DNA of 64,000 nt from Euborellia annulipes (GCA_023213315.1 JAKCPI010004270.1:1-64000); one strand, 5' to 3'. Counted from the first letter of the stretch, positions 14,001 through 29,000 are shown. Notes: generated from the letters alone by a model not told the origin. Made by a program: numbers and translations.

Positions 14001-17000
14001 TCATCCCCTTGCTCAATAATACACTTATGCCAATCTTCGAAACAATTATACTTGATTTCCGGGATGGCCTTTAATTCCTTCAGCGATGCGGCTTTTATCT
14101 CGTCAATCGATGGCCACGGATCAGTTTGGGAAACAGCCACAAGTCCGACGGAGTCAAGTCAGGCGAATACGCGTATGGGTGGAATTTTTGTCGATGAGCC
14201 GTATGAGATGGTGCATTATCGTGGTGGAGTTATCCTTCCACAATTCTGGTCTGTTTTTGCGTATGGACTCACGCAAACGACGCATAACACCAAAATAATA
14301 TTCCCTATTAACAGTTTGACCAGGCGGAAGGAATTCATGATGCACTTAAAACCACGATAATCGAAGAAAACCTGTCAACATCACCTTCATCATTTTTGAG
14401 TGACTTTGGAGTGGTCTCGGCTCACCTTTGGCACAATATTCGCTCGATTGAGCGGTTGTTTCAAGGTCGCATGCGTAAATCCATGTCTCATCTCCTGTAA
14501 TAATGTGTTTCATCATGACCTGATGGTCAGAAATCATTTCCTTGCACACGAAGCTCTTTTTCGAAAAAGAGGATTTTGGTACCAAACTAGATGAGACACG
14601 TCTGAGGCTCAACTGGTCTTTCAAAATCGATTGTATGGAGCCAAATGATATTTTGGTCATGCCTACAAGGTCTCTAATTGTAAGATGACGATTTTTCAGC
14701 ACTCAATTTTGAATTTCTTTGACGTGATTCACATCAGTAGACGTCCCAACGTTCATCGTCATCAACGCGTTCTCTCCCTTCTTTGAACAATCAAAAACGC
14801 TAACACGGGACATGGTATTCACATCAAAGACCTTCTGCAACATTTCCAACGTTTGGGTTTGCCGAAAAACCATTTTTCAAGCAAAATTTTATGCAACTTC
14901 TTTGCTGAATTTTTTCACTCATGCTGAATGAAATTTTTGAGTCTTACAAAAACAAGCGTAACACAAATGTAGTGACGCTATGGTCTCAAAATTTGACAGG
15001 AATGTCTGTTAGGGTCCTACCAACCTAAGAAAAAAAAATAAACCGATTTGGTTTTACCCGCGCGATTTAAATTAAAATAAAAAGTCTTACAACTTTTTGA
15101 TCACAGTAGTAAAATTATTTTACTATACAACCCTCTCGAAGTAGTTTTCGAGTAGTGCGGACTTGCTTCTAGTCAATTGAACTAACCTCTAAGGGACATC
15201 TACGTGAAGTTAGTAGCATTTTATATGCAATGAAGTTAACAACATATACCCTAATCTCCTTGAAGTTAGACTCCATCAGCAAAGCAATTATTTACATAAA
15301 AAGCATGATTGTTACAATAAGTTGTTTGAATTTTTGTTTTTTTACTACTATTATTAAATTATTCCATCAATATAATAGCAACTCAATATTTGTTAATATT
15401 ATTTGGATGTTTATTAGTTTCTATCTACTACTCTTTGACTTTTCCTTTCCACCAATCATCATGGACTGTTAAGATATTGTCTAAATTTATTTTTTGTCCA
15501 GTTGTTAGAGCATGTTCTGCAATTGCAGACTGATTTGAATGTATCTCTTTCTGTTCAGACATTTTTGTTGACTTGTCTACTTGTTCCATCAATGTATACT
15601 TTATCACATTCCTAGGTCACTTTGTAAACTTCATTATTTTATCTTTTACGTTAATAATAGTATTTTGTACCATCCTTGTAAAATAATTAAATTCAAACAA
15701 CTTTTTGTAACAATCATGCTTTTTATGTAAACACTTGCTGTGATGGTGTGTCTACCGTCATGGGATTGATGGTATATGTTGCTAACTTCAATGCCCATAA
15801 AATGTTACTGATTGATTGATGTTGAGGCTTTTTTGAAGGCATCAGGTAATTAGCGTCACGGTTTTTGAAGAAGCGAAAAGTTTAGTTAAACATCTTAAAT
15901 ATCAATAAAATGCTACTAACTTCACGTGTTTTTTAGAGGTTAGTTCACTTGAGTGAGAGCAAGTGCACAGTACTTGAAAACGACTGTGGAATAAATACTT
16001 AATAACTACTTAATAATAATACAAACAACAAAAATTTTCATAAATATAAGACAGCCGGTTGTTTCAGTTCTAGTCAACTTATCCGACAGATAGCAGATAA
16101 AGATAAAGTAAACAAGAACACGCTTAATCTTCAAGTTAAAAAAAAAGTTTTTTTCATATATAATTATTAGCTATTTGAGTTTTAAGGAAAGTTTTATGAA
16201 GTTAGCAACTTAATAAAGTTTTAAGCAAAGGGATATGAACAATTAAAAAATAAAATAAAATATTTTGTCCTGCCAGACAAAGCAAGGGGATATAGAGAGA
16301 GAAATCAAAATAGAATTTGCTTTTTTTTTTTTTTTAATTGAAAATTGTTGTTTTGTTTTCACTCTCTGATTGATGCTTTTGTCACTTGCTTGCTGGAGAG
16401 ATATTGTTGAGTTATTCAAGCTTAAAATTAAAAAAAAAAAAAAATAATTCTGGTTTCATACCGATAAATTTAAAAGTTAACCAAGTAGATAAATTTTTCC
16501 ATAACTCTTTTACTTTTATGCACTCTCTTAAATTATATACCAAGTATTAAAGTAGATAGCTTGAAAACAATTTAGGTTCAAATCCAATTTAAAACAAATA
16601 ATTGGCGTGACTGCTCGCACAACTTTCTCTTACCATTCAATAATTGAAAGTTGTGTTATGTGCCTTATATTTTGTGTCGGCACCCGTTATTTGTATTATT
16701 TTAGCCGATTTTGTTCAAATGCTTCATGTCACGTTCCATTACTAACTTAAATATAAAATTTCAATTTCGTTCTCGAGATATTGTATTCACAAACCCATTT
16801 TTTTTTTTTTTTTTTTTGAACTCACAAGGAGAGTGCATAGCCTTCATGTCACCGATTTGAATCGAAATTTTTTTTATGTATAGTACTTAATGAAAAACAA
16901 ATTCTGTTAAAGCGAGAGAACGCACTACTCAACAGTCCGTCTAAAAAAAAAATGCTAAAGATTTTGCCAGCATGCCTTAAGCCGTTTCTAACAATAACAT

Positions 17001-20000
17001 TTACAAAAGCCGCGATGGGTAGATCGATAGCGTTCATTTTTTGTAAACAAGAAATCTCGAGTTCGAATTTCGACCTGTGCAACTATTTTTTTTTTTTTTT
17101 TTTTTGTAATTTATTTATGTTTTTTTGTTTCAGAATATTTTTTAATAAATAAATAAAACTTTTTTTTTTAATTATTGACATTTAATTTTTAACATGTTGT
17201 TTATATTAAGAAAATTCGAATGCTTTATGTCAAAAATATAATAATATAAAGAAATATTTAATATTATACTTGAGAATATATATTACTACTTATTGAACAC
17301 ATTTCTAGTATAATATTAAATATTTCCTTATATTCTAATTTTTGACAGAAAGCATTCGAATTTTTTAAATATATGGAACATGTTAAAAATTAAAAGCCAA
17401 TAACTAAAAAAACTTTTTTTATTTATTAATATTAAAAAATATTCTGAAACAAAAAATAAATAAATAAATAAATTACACAAAAAAAAAAAAATAGTTGCAT
17501 AAGGCGAGATTCGAACTCGGGATTTCTTGTTTACAAAGAATGAACGCTACCGATCTACCGATCGCGGCTTTTGTAAATGTTATTGTTAGTAACGGCTTAA
17601 GGCATGCAGGCAAAATCTTTAACATTTTTTTTTAGCCGAACGGTTGAGAAGCGCGTTCTCTCGCTTTAATAGAATTTGTTTTTCATAAAAAAATTTTCGT
17701 TGAAATCCGTCATGAAGGCTTATGCAGGGCCTTGAAACGTGTATTTTCATCAACGAATTTTTGACATGTATCCAATTTTAGGTAATAGAAAGTATATATT
17801 CGATATTTTCAAGTCATGTTGTTGCGACAGACAGTTTAATTAATCGATTTGATGAAATTCTAAATTCATTAATCAATTTTCTTTCTTATTATTTTCATTA
17901 AAATTAATGATACTTGCTACAAAAAAAAAAAAAAAAATGGAAAGAGGATTCGGTCTCAAAATTCAATTATAAATCTCTCTCTTTGATATTATGAATGTCA
18001 ATGATTAAGAATAATTAGGAGACTTTCAGGGGCAATTTGTCTTATCTTGCGATAATATAATACATTTTGTAAAATTAAGACAATCATCATTAAAATCGCA
18101 ATTAATTTACGTATTTCCATAATCTAATTATCAAATCTCTAGAGAGAGAGAGAGAGATTGTGTTGTTGCGTGTACGACAAACAGCGCCTGCCCGGGAATC
18201 CATAGGCTAAAAATAGCCCCCTGCACCAGCAGCAGCCGTGACGTCACACGGCCACCTGTGCAAGAATCAATCTCTGCCTTAATCTTTATAAAGTTTAAGG
18301 GGGAAGGCAGCCTTAGTTCGGGTAATACGTCAGTCGCCTTGAGATTTATAAATATCACCTTATCTAAGCTTATTACAAACAAAAAAAAACAATCAATTAT
18401 TGATTTAATTAAAAAAAAAAAAAATTAAATAATATATACTCTACATCCTATAGAAATGATGATTAGTCAAAGAATAAATAAACCCAGATCCATTGTTTCA
18501 TAAATAAATTATTATTTTTATTTAATGTAATCTTTATTTATTTTTATTTTTTTTTTCATTTTATCAAAATTAAATAAAAAGAAAGAAAAATAGAGAAATT
18601 AAAATAAAATTAATAATCTAAATGATCTTCAATTTTAAAAACATATTAACGCTAGATTTTAAAGATGGCTATTCAAAATGGCGATATATGCCTTTGAATA
18701 AATTTTAACCTCTAAAATTGGTGAATAGATTATTAATTTTATTTTAATTACACTAATTATTGTGATATAAATTGCAATATTTAAATAATAATAATAAATT
18801 ATTTGCCTTGAGATTTATAAATATGTAAACTAAGTTATAGAAAAGAAAAAAAAAAGGTTAAAAAATATTAATATTAACGTTTGGTTTTAAAGATGTCTTT
18901 TTAAAATGGCAATTACAATGAATTACGTTTTAAACTCGATGATCATTTAAATTTTAATAAATTATTAATTTTGTTTTAATTATACTAATTAGGTATTATT
19001 TAATTAAATAAATATAAATGTATATTCAATAAACCTAAATAGACTCAGCAGCCGATGATTAAATAAAAAAATAAAAATACCAAACGTTCTATTATCAACC
19101 AATAAGGGAGCCTTATTTCATTCCTTATCTCAAGTGAAGTCGACAAGTCCCTTTAAGTTCCTATAATTTACACATTTTCCTTCCATTTTCAAACAAAAAA
19201 TTAGGATAAGATAGTGACGATTCTCATAAATGACGTTTGAAAAAGGGATATTTTAAAAAAGTTAGGTTAGTTTGCGGCAGCCATGTTTGTTATTGCCAAT
19301 TTATCACTAAAAAATTCTTTCCTTTTGAAACAAGGAGGCCTTGAATATTCAAGTGGCTCAGTTCATTCAAGAATCCTTTCTTTTTTTTTTTGTTGTCAAT
19401 AATGGAAATTTCTACTCAATAATAAAATTATCATATTAAGCCTAATAATAATTATTATTATTGATTTTTCAAAAAAAGAATAAAGTTATTCAATTATTTT
19501 AAGTGGCCACTTATTTATTATTCCAATGGTTTTAAATTTACATTTTATAGCGTTATAAAAATGGAAATTTTTTTTTTATTATTACTATTATTAATACGTA
19601 CGTAATAATAATCGGATTTATTAGTTAATTATAAATTATTTATTTTTTGGAATTAATATATGTGATAACTCATTGTTGCGCGATTATTTGTTTTTTTTTT
19701 TTTATAAATTTCTTTTTTGTTTATTTCTCCGAGGTGCTTGTAGACACACACACCTCAAACCCAACCGACCTCTGGAGCCAGTGCAGCATCTTTTCGGATA
19801 TTCTTCAAAACATTCACCACAAGTTATCACAATAATAAAACTCGGAGAATTTTACAAAGTATTTTGATGTATTGTTGAAATTCATTTTTCCTTTATAATC
19901 TTTAAAATGCATTTATTTAACCTCACTTTCTATGACATTTTCTAATCAATTTTCAAAAGACTAGATATTGGAAATTTCGTATTCTGGTCTATTTCAGATG

Positions 20001-23000
20001 ACAACCCATTATATTAAAACTTGACCAATATAGATCGAACTAATAGTGTACTTTATTCGAAACCATAAGTGTGCCCTCTATTAATCAATTTTTAAAACAC
20101 TTCCCGATTAGTTAGACTTGATATTCTGGGTCATTTGCGATGATAACATTCCTGTATTATGCACAGTACTCATTCATCCATTATCCAACCTGGTATACCA
20201 TCATCATCATAAATAATTCAAGTGTGCACGTATTATCATTTTACTATTAAGCCTTAGGTTTTGCTTGTATGGGGTTACTAACAATTTCTCTTTTGATTAT
20301 TGAGGCTCTATTTTTGAGGAGGAAATTAGCCGAGGCGATAAGGCAGTTAAGCTTATAATATTGAAGATACAACTCGAGTTCAAATCCAATCCATTGCATG
20401 GTAAATTATCCAATTCTTGTTGGGGTGCTTCCTCCTGAGGAATCTCAGTATTATTCCTATGAAAGTTACTCCTCAACGTATCAGGTCTGAATCTAATGAC
20501 TGAAGGGAGAATCTCTATTTAGGGGACAATATAAATATTTATTTGTAGGGGAGTGTGTCGGAGTTCTCTCATGTTCTCTTGAAGTTCAATTGCAAATCTA
20601 TTCCTCTGTATTCCTACTGTAGATGTTGCTCTTACCTCTTTGTTTTCCAAATAGGTTCGTGATGACATCGCACATTTAGGATTAGAAAGGGATTCACAGT
20701 AGAGGATGAAAATTTGTTTTTGACTGATGTCCAAGGTACTAAGAGAATTCCTCTAACGTGTATTTCTGTTTGACAGAAATTACGTTTAAATTCTCTTTCT
20801 CAGAAGCTCTGTAATTCGGTGCTTCGTTCTGGGACTTGGTAGTTTCAGGACAGGGTGGATTTAAAAATTTAGATCGAAATCCACAAAGTTTTCGAAACAT
20901 TTAGAATATCTACTCATCGACTTGAATGGCCTTTAGTATGGCGGTCAAAAATGGTTTAATTCAAAGGAAACTGTAAAGTCAGATGGTGGATGCAGAATAT
21001 TATCTGTGAGTTCTACAACGATTGTGGGCCAGAATTCGACCAGAATATCTGGTTTTGTTGCACGATAAAGGTCAATTTCTACTAGGCCGTGCCCCGACCG
21101 TGCGATCTAATCGCTCACACGGACTTGCTATTTAAATAGCACTGGAGAGGCCGTTTCAATTTCCACTAGGTCGTGCCACTGCCGTGTCGTTCTCCAATGC
21201 TATTTAATTAGCAAGTCCGTTTGAGCAATTACGGTCGACGGCATCGCACGGCAGGGGCACGACCTAGTGGAAATTTGCCTTAATGCTTCATCCCATAATG
21301 TCATCATGGTACGTGAGTTCTTGACCAAATCATTGTTATCGATCATCCTCTCCGTTATTCACCTAATTTAGTTACGTGAGACTTCTGGCTATTTCCCAAA
21401 CTGAAATTGGCGATGAAAGGAAATCATTTCGTTACCAAAGGTCAGGCTTCCAAAAGAAATAAGGTGCCTTCCAAAGAATTATTATTCGATAATTTTATTA
21501 GAAACTGGATCGGATTGCAAGTTCGGATCAGATTTGGGGATCTGACCAGCCAATCAGATCGGTTCGCAAATCCTTTTGCGGCAGCCGGATCGGATTACTG
21601 GATCGGATCGTCCGAACTGCCCAGATCTGCGGATCGGATTTCTAATCCTTAAAAAAAAACTATTCAAGAATTATTACAAATTAGGGATCAATTTCCTTTT
21701 TTTAGTTCATTTTTAATAAAAGCGATTCTATTTTTTCTTAATTTATTTATTTTCCAAAGGTCTATTAAATTGATAGGGTCAAATAAATTTACTCTAGGTA
21801 AAGGAAGGTATTTTTTTTTTTTTTTTTTTGAAAAGTAAACACAGTTGGCAGCAGCAAGAAAAAAATTCAATAGGAAATGAAATGTCAGTCTGAGTGAGTG
21901 ATTTTATTTTATTTACTTACCCGTTGGATGTGAAGCGATGAAAACTTTAACGAGTCGTGGCTTTGGCCATTTGTATGGTGACAGCCGACCTTCGATCACC
22001 TCCTGGATCACCTCTTCGCCGTTCATCCCGTCTATGACACAACAACAACAACAACAAAATTAGAGATGTCACAAATCTTCTATTTGTACTCTTGGTGGCT
22101 ATGCATTATCTTATAGCTAATCAAATAATTTGGGAAAATCAATTGGCAGATATATGAGGCGTTCAGAAGCCAATCCGACTAATTCCAATATTTTTCAAAT
22201 GTACATAAACACGTGTCTGAGTTCCCAAAAGTAAATATTTTTCAGTGGCAAATACGACTAACATACCTAGTTTGATAGTTTGCCACTAGAATGCGCTACC
22301 CACTGATCATTTCACCATTTCTTTCAGTGGCCAATGTGATCAACTCCATAGCTTCACCCATTAAATATTCAATGGTTACCATAGAAACAGGTTTGTTGAA
22401 CAAATACACATAGATTATTACTGTTTCGCAAAAATTTTAAAGAAAATAAAAAACGGATAATTAGTGGTGCAAAATGAAAGTATCTCTATTCTGGGTAGAT
22501 AATGAAGTCGTCATCACTGTTAGGATCAGTTTGGTCACCTCTTTCAGTTTTTAGATCTTTGTAGTACTGATGATGAACAGGTGGTATATACTTCAGGAGT
22601 TCCATCATGTCCTTTTTCTTTGGCATTGTTGTGGGATAGAGAAGGTCTTGTTCGACATTATCTAAACATGCTAAAGGGCGCCCGTTTCCAAACCTTTTTA
22701 AGTATTAAACATTCAAAAGAAATCCGAAAATAGGCGGCCTTTAGCAAGTTTAGCGAACAAAACCTTCTCTACCCCACAACAAGGCCGATCACAATGGCAA
22801 AGAAAAAGGACATGATGGAACGAACTCTTGAAGTATATACCACCTGTTCATCATCAGTACTACAAAGATCTAAAAACTGAAAGAGGTGGCCGCTAACAGT
22901 GATGACGACTGCATTATCTACCCAGAATAGAGATGCTTTCATTTTGGACAACTAATTATCCCATTTTTTTATTTTCTATAATATTTAAACAGAATAATCT

Positions 23001-26000
23001 AACTTGTTAAACCTGTTTCTATGGTAACCACTCTGAATATTTAATTTTACCTTTCAATTGGCAATATGACTAACTCCACCCAATGATACTTGTTTTTTGG
23101 TTTAGGGAGCATTGTTTTTTTTTTTCCTAATTCCAATTGCAGTGTTAAAAGGTTACTCTTAATTGTAAATAAACTAATGAATTACTTTAAAATATTCAGT
23201 GTACATTGTTGAGTTTTTTTATAGATAAATAACTTTAAATGAAAAATTTCACTTTTTGGTTGGCTTCTGAACGCCTCATATGATATCCTTTGATCTGATA
23301 AACTCCTTCCCGTCAATACTTGTCGATAAATTACACTGTTTAAGATGATTTAGTCTCTTCTTTAAAACTTTAGCATTTATTTATCAACAATAAGATTTTA
23401 ACAACTTAAATATTTAATGCTCTTTCCGCTGCCCTTAATCAATAACGCTTCGGGAAAGAATTGACTGGCTTAATATAGCTACATAAGGCATTATTACAAA
23501 CCCTAGATGGCACCAGAGTACTTTTATAATAAAAACAGTTTAGTGATAGTGATATTAAAATTTTATTCTTGTGAATGAAATAATTTTTTGTTATTTACCT
23601 CTTGGTCAATTCTTAATCAAGCCAGCTTTTTACGAAAAATAGTTTTGGACAGACTTTTTTGAGATATATTTTCTCCTATTAGCATTTATTTGTTAATTTA
23701 GATCATAAAATTAAATAATCTTCAAACAATCATCTACTACTACCATCATTTCTTACAAATTAAGAGTATTTATTATTAAAAAAAAAAACATGAAAATCCG
23801 TTAAGTAGTTTCTGAGTAAATAGAGAATTTATAAAATAAAATAAAAATTGTTAATTGTAATTTTATAATTAATCACATTTAAAAGACAAAAATACGAAAA
23901 TTAAAATTTAATTAATTTTATATGATTAATTAGAGAGTAATAATTGTGGGATTTAATTTCAACTTTTCCTTTGTTACGCTTTAATTCAGAAACTACTTGA
24001 CGGATTTTTATGGGGTCTTTTTTTTAATTTTAAAAATTTAATCTATCTATATGTTATTTAATATATCTATAACCACTAACTCTGAATGATTTTAATGATT
24101 TTTTTTTCTAGAAAAAGAATTTTAATCACATTTATTGATCAGAGATATCTTCTTCCTACTTACTCTTTTTTTTTTGTCCACAAAAAAAAAAAAAAAAAAA
24201 AACAATTGAAAATCGAATTAATGAAATTTGACCTCCATGACGTAAATTTTTCATTATTCTACGAGAATAGAATCAATCTTATAAAGGGAAGATTATTTAA
24301 TTACCAGAGCGGAAAGAAATGACCTTCACCCTCTAAATTCGAGAGCTCTCAACTTACACACACACACATGTAACACGGATAATCGAATTGAATTATTAAA
24401 TAAGAGAGAGGAAAAGAGATTAAATAAATTCTTTAACTTTATTTCCTATTTTTAAATTTTTTAACGTTTTTGGGGATTATATCCTGTATAAGAATTTTAT
24501 TTCAAATTATTTAAAGGGCTTTTCAGGGTTTGGTCCGAAAATACAGAGGCATTTTAAAGTATTTTTTATGCAGTTTTTTTTTTAAATGATCTAAATTCGT
24601 GAGCAATTTACTTAAAAGAAAGATTTTTTTTTTAATTATGATTAATTATAAAATAATGAAAATTTGTTTTTTAAGTTTATAGAAAATTAAAAAAGATTTC
24701 TATTATGAATATTTTAATTTTTTTTTAAATCTAAAAATGTAAAATCCATTAATATCCAACTTTAATAAATAGATGGGGACGAAAAAAAATAAATGTTCGT
24801 ATTTATTTAAAACTTAACGGCCAAATAGTTTCGCACTCTTGCAAAAGATGGCAGGCTAGTCTAACAGCCGGCATTATCAGATCACCTATATAAGCCTATA
24901 TTTATGTACTACTCCCCGCGCGCCGCTCGGCTTTACGTCTAACTCAGGGGGGCTTCGCCCCCTGGACCCCCGCCAGGGGGCTCGAGCCCACCTGCAGTGG
25001 GCCCGCGCCTTTTCTTAATTATGAAAAGAAAATTATTACTATGTATTTCAATCCAGTGCCTGATTGAGGATTTGTTTACATTCATAGAATATTTAAATGC
25101 AAAGAATACATAGATATTTCTCTATAGAATTCCTATGGGAGAAATCGTAACTTTAGGAATTAATAACTCAATAAAATAAAAAAAAGATTTAAAAAAATGC
25201 TTTTATTTAAATTGAACTAAAAAGAGAGAAATAAGAAAGAAATAATTTAATTGTTCTTGTTAAAATTTTTTAATATTTGACTTAAAATAAAAGCGTGGGG
25301 CGCTTCGAAGTGATTCCGAGGCTCGCGCCCCACGCTTTTATTTTAAGTCATAAATATTAAAAAATTTTAACAAGAACAATTAAATTATTTCTTTCTTATT
25401 TCTCTCTTTTTAGTTCAATTTAAATAAAAGCATTTTTTTAAAAATCTTTTTTTTATTTTATTTTTATTTTAAGCTTTTTAGTCTTTTAGTCTTATCAAAA
25501 ATCATCAATATGATAAAGTACCACATTAGTTTGGCCTGTATTGATTTGGTTCAATTGAAAAATTATTCATTATGATAAAAAAATGACTCGTAAATATCAA
25601 AATTCAAAACTATAGATAATAGGGCCTTATTTGCGTGAGGCTTCAAATAAAGTACCACATTAGTTTGGTCTATTTTGATCAAAACCACCATATAGTGGCG
25701 TCATCAAAAATGACTCTCAAGTATTACATTTCACATCTCTAGCCCATCGGGAAGTCTTTTGAAATTACATTAATTCGCGAAGGGTTTCAAATAAAGTACC
25801 ACATTAGTTTGGTCTATTTTGATCAAAACCACCATATAGTGGCGTCATCAAAAATGACTCTTAATCATTACATTTCACACCTCTAGCCCATCGGGAAGTC
25901 TTTTGAAATTACATTAATTCGCGAAGGGTTTCAAATAAAGTACCACATTAGTTTGGTCTATTTTGATCAAAACCACCATATAGTGGCGTCATCAAAAATG

Positions 26001-29000
26001 AGTCTTAAGTATTACATTTCACACCTCTAGCCCATCGGGAAGTCTTTTGAAATTACATTAATTCACGAAGGGTTTCAAATAAAGTACCACATTAGTTTGG
26101 TCCATTTTGGTAAAACCAAACTCACAATTTGCGTCATCAAAAATGACTCTTAAATATCAAATTTCACACCTCTAGCTCATCGGAAGTGTCCTTAACAAAG
26201 CCATAAAGTTGGTGACCTTGAAAGAGTAAGTTAAATAAAAGCATTTAATAAAAAGTCATACGAATTTCGCGACCAGAGTATTTTTCCCGGACTCTCCATA
26301 ACGTCTTTTATAAGACTGCAAAATTTCGTTTCAAAATTCCAACGGGAAGTTGGTCAAACAGAACGTGACAGACGGACACTCCTCTATTATATATGGATTT
26401 TTATGCTGTTATAAATGATATATCTAAATATTTATTTAACTATTCATTATTATAAGATGAACGAAAATCAACCAAATACATGAAATTAAATATATCCCTA
26501 CCATCCTGCCATCTGTTGGCGAATTTTCGTGGGAGTTGTGTTTTTGGCTCACCCCCTCAATACCCTTAACGCCATCTCTTGGCAAAAAAAGCAAACAGAA
26601 TGCATCATGAGACCCCTTGGGCGGAGTATCTAGATATACAGTATAAAATACTCAAGTGCCTAAATCCCCAATTGGGGACGCCCAAAAAAATCCATTGAAA
26701 AAAATTTAATTTTAATAATTCCAAATGGAAAAAATTCTTATTTGTTTCTTTTAGGGCCAGTTGCTTCACATCTAATTAACTAGCTATTACTCGGATAAGC
26801 TAGTTGACTATGACTTTCAAGTATTTTCAGTTCTAGTTAAGCTAATCATATGATTAAATAAGAGATCAGTTCGAGGCTTATCAAAGGGGTGAAATTAGAA
26901 ACAAAAGCATTATGGCCACTGGCGAATGGAACCATTGGTTAGTTGTATGTTGTGCACACCAGTTTTTTTTTTTTTATTTAATTTTAGTTTTGGAAAATTA
27001 ATTATAAATATTTCCTTGCCTCTGCTGCCATCTAGTGGATCATTGTCACATTTTTTATATTTATCACTCCATTAAAATCCCAAAGAATATTTAAAAAAAA
27101 TATTGTTGATCTCTCTTTTTTTTTTTTTCCTCGGGAGATTTTCTTGGATTCTAACTTGAATAGATACGCAAAATCCCTTCCTTCATTTTTGATGGATTTT
27201 ATGGCGTCTCTCTTTCTCTTTTAACCGAGTCTTTCTTCTTTTTTTTTATTTTATTTGCATCCTTCTTCTAAAATGCATGTAAACGGATTGTGTTTACAAT
27301 AAATAAAATACTACCAACGTCATCCGACGCAGGGTGAATGGGGAGAAAATGGTAACGTCTGTTATATTTGATAAGAAATGACTGATTCGAGATTCGATTT
27401 TAATATGTTTTTAATCACAGAAAAGGCTAATCTTTACTATAAAGTTCGCTCCCACCAGAGAGCGCTGAAGGTTTCACACGATTCTTTCGTTCTCCACTTT
27501 GTGATTCGTTCTTTGAAATTAATTTTAAAATCGCCATGATAATTTTCAACATATGAGGGGTGTAGATGCAAAACTCACACTCTCCACTTTTGGTAACTTT
27601 ACAGAAAAAGTGTTTGTTATTGATAAACATGTCATATTGTTGTTATTTTTTTTTTTATATCATCCTCATATCATTAAAAGTTATCTGCAACCAAGGAAAC
27701 CACTAAATTATTATCAAAATTGTGAGAATTTAACTTTGAAATTCAGATAATGTGAGTTTTGCCTCAAACATGTGGTCTAATGTGAGTTTTGAAACAAAAT
27801 CGTCGAACACAACCACCAAACCAGTACCAAGAAAACTATTGGAGTTTGCTTAAGCTAATATCTGGGTTTTAAAAATAGGCACACATTGATTTTGGTAAAT
27901 TTTATTATGAAAAAAAAAATGCAAAAACATCTGCCTGAAGACTATTTGCTTAGTACATAATAGGCTAAATATTTAAACATTGGTAGCTTTAATCTCTGCA
28001 ATTTGGAATTGAAAGGCCAAGACCAGCAATCCCATGATGCTTTGGGTGCATTATAAGCTCTGTGATTGGTTGGATTGGAGAATGTGGACTTTGCTGCAGA
28101 ACAGCTGTTGGATAATGTGAGTTACGAATCAAAACTCTAATTTTAAACATTTTATTTACAGCGCATAAAGTGAGTTATGGTCCAAATCAATGTTACTGTC
28201 CTCTTCAGCTTTAGAATACGCGTAAGGTGATATGCATATGTCAATATACTCAAAAAATTGGAGAATGTGAGTTTTGCATCTACACCCCTCATATAATATA
28301 TACCTGAGGCAAAAATAAACAAAAAAAAAAAATGTTTAAAATTAGTTAATCAAGAATATTTTAAAGAACTTGCAGGGATTATGAACGAAGAGGAAATGTC
28401 AAAAAAAAGAACTATCTGGTCTCTGATGGGAGCAAACTTTATAGTAAAGATTAACCGTTAATATATATATTTATAGAAAGAGGAAGTATTGGAATTATAT
28501 CATCAGTAGTTCATCAAGAATATTTTAAAGAACTTGCAGGGATCATGAACGAAGAGGAAATGTCAAAAAAAAGAACTATCTGGTCTCTGATGGGAGCAAA
28601 CTTTATAGTAAAGATTAACCGTTAATATATATATAGAAAGAGAAAGTATTGGAATTATGTCAAAAATTCCATGTCGTGATTTTGATGGATATACACGTTT
28701 TGAGGTCCGCTGAGTGGGTGAATGTGTCTGTGTTTAAAGAAGAGCATGAAGGAATTGAACTAAGAGTATAAAATTTTATATTAGATTTAGGACACCTCTC
28801 TGGCACGTGACATGAAGCTTTTGAACAAAATCGGCCAAAAAGTTCTAATACTTTACTGATGTATTTTTTCAGTTTTCGATTTTCTCAAAATTCGCTCCAA
28901 CAATTTTGATTAAAATTCAAAAATCAACTATTTTTTTTAGATTCTCTTTAAAATGTACCATCAAGAGAAAAGATTTTGGACAACCCTCTCACGTACCTCA

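Noticed and set aside
17009..17083. Functional tRNA-Thr gene
   Set aside because: A and B boxes and the anticodon loop are present, but the acceptor stem does not pair convincingly and the block is part of a repeated palindromic element.
20519..21030. Possible protein relic on the minus strand (TKPDILVEFWPTIVVELT)
   Set aside because: Suggestive of a retroelement protein but too short and decayed to assign; recorded only as a stretch note.
22560..22585. CTGATGATGAAC as a hammerhead core
   Set aside because: No stem II or GAAA follows; chance match within a foldback arm.
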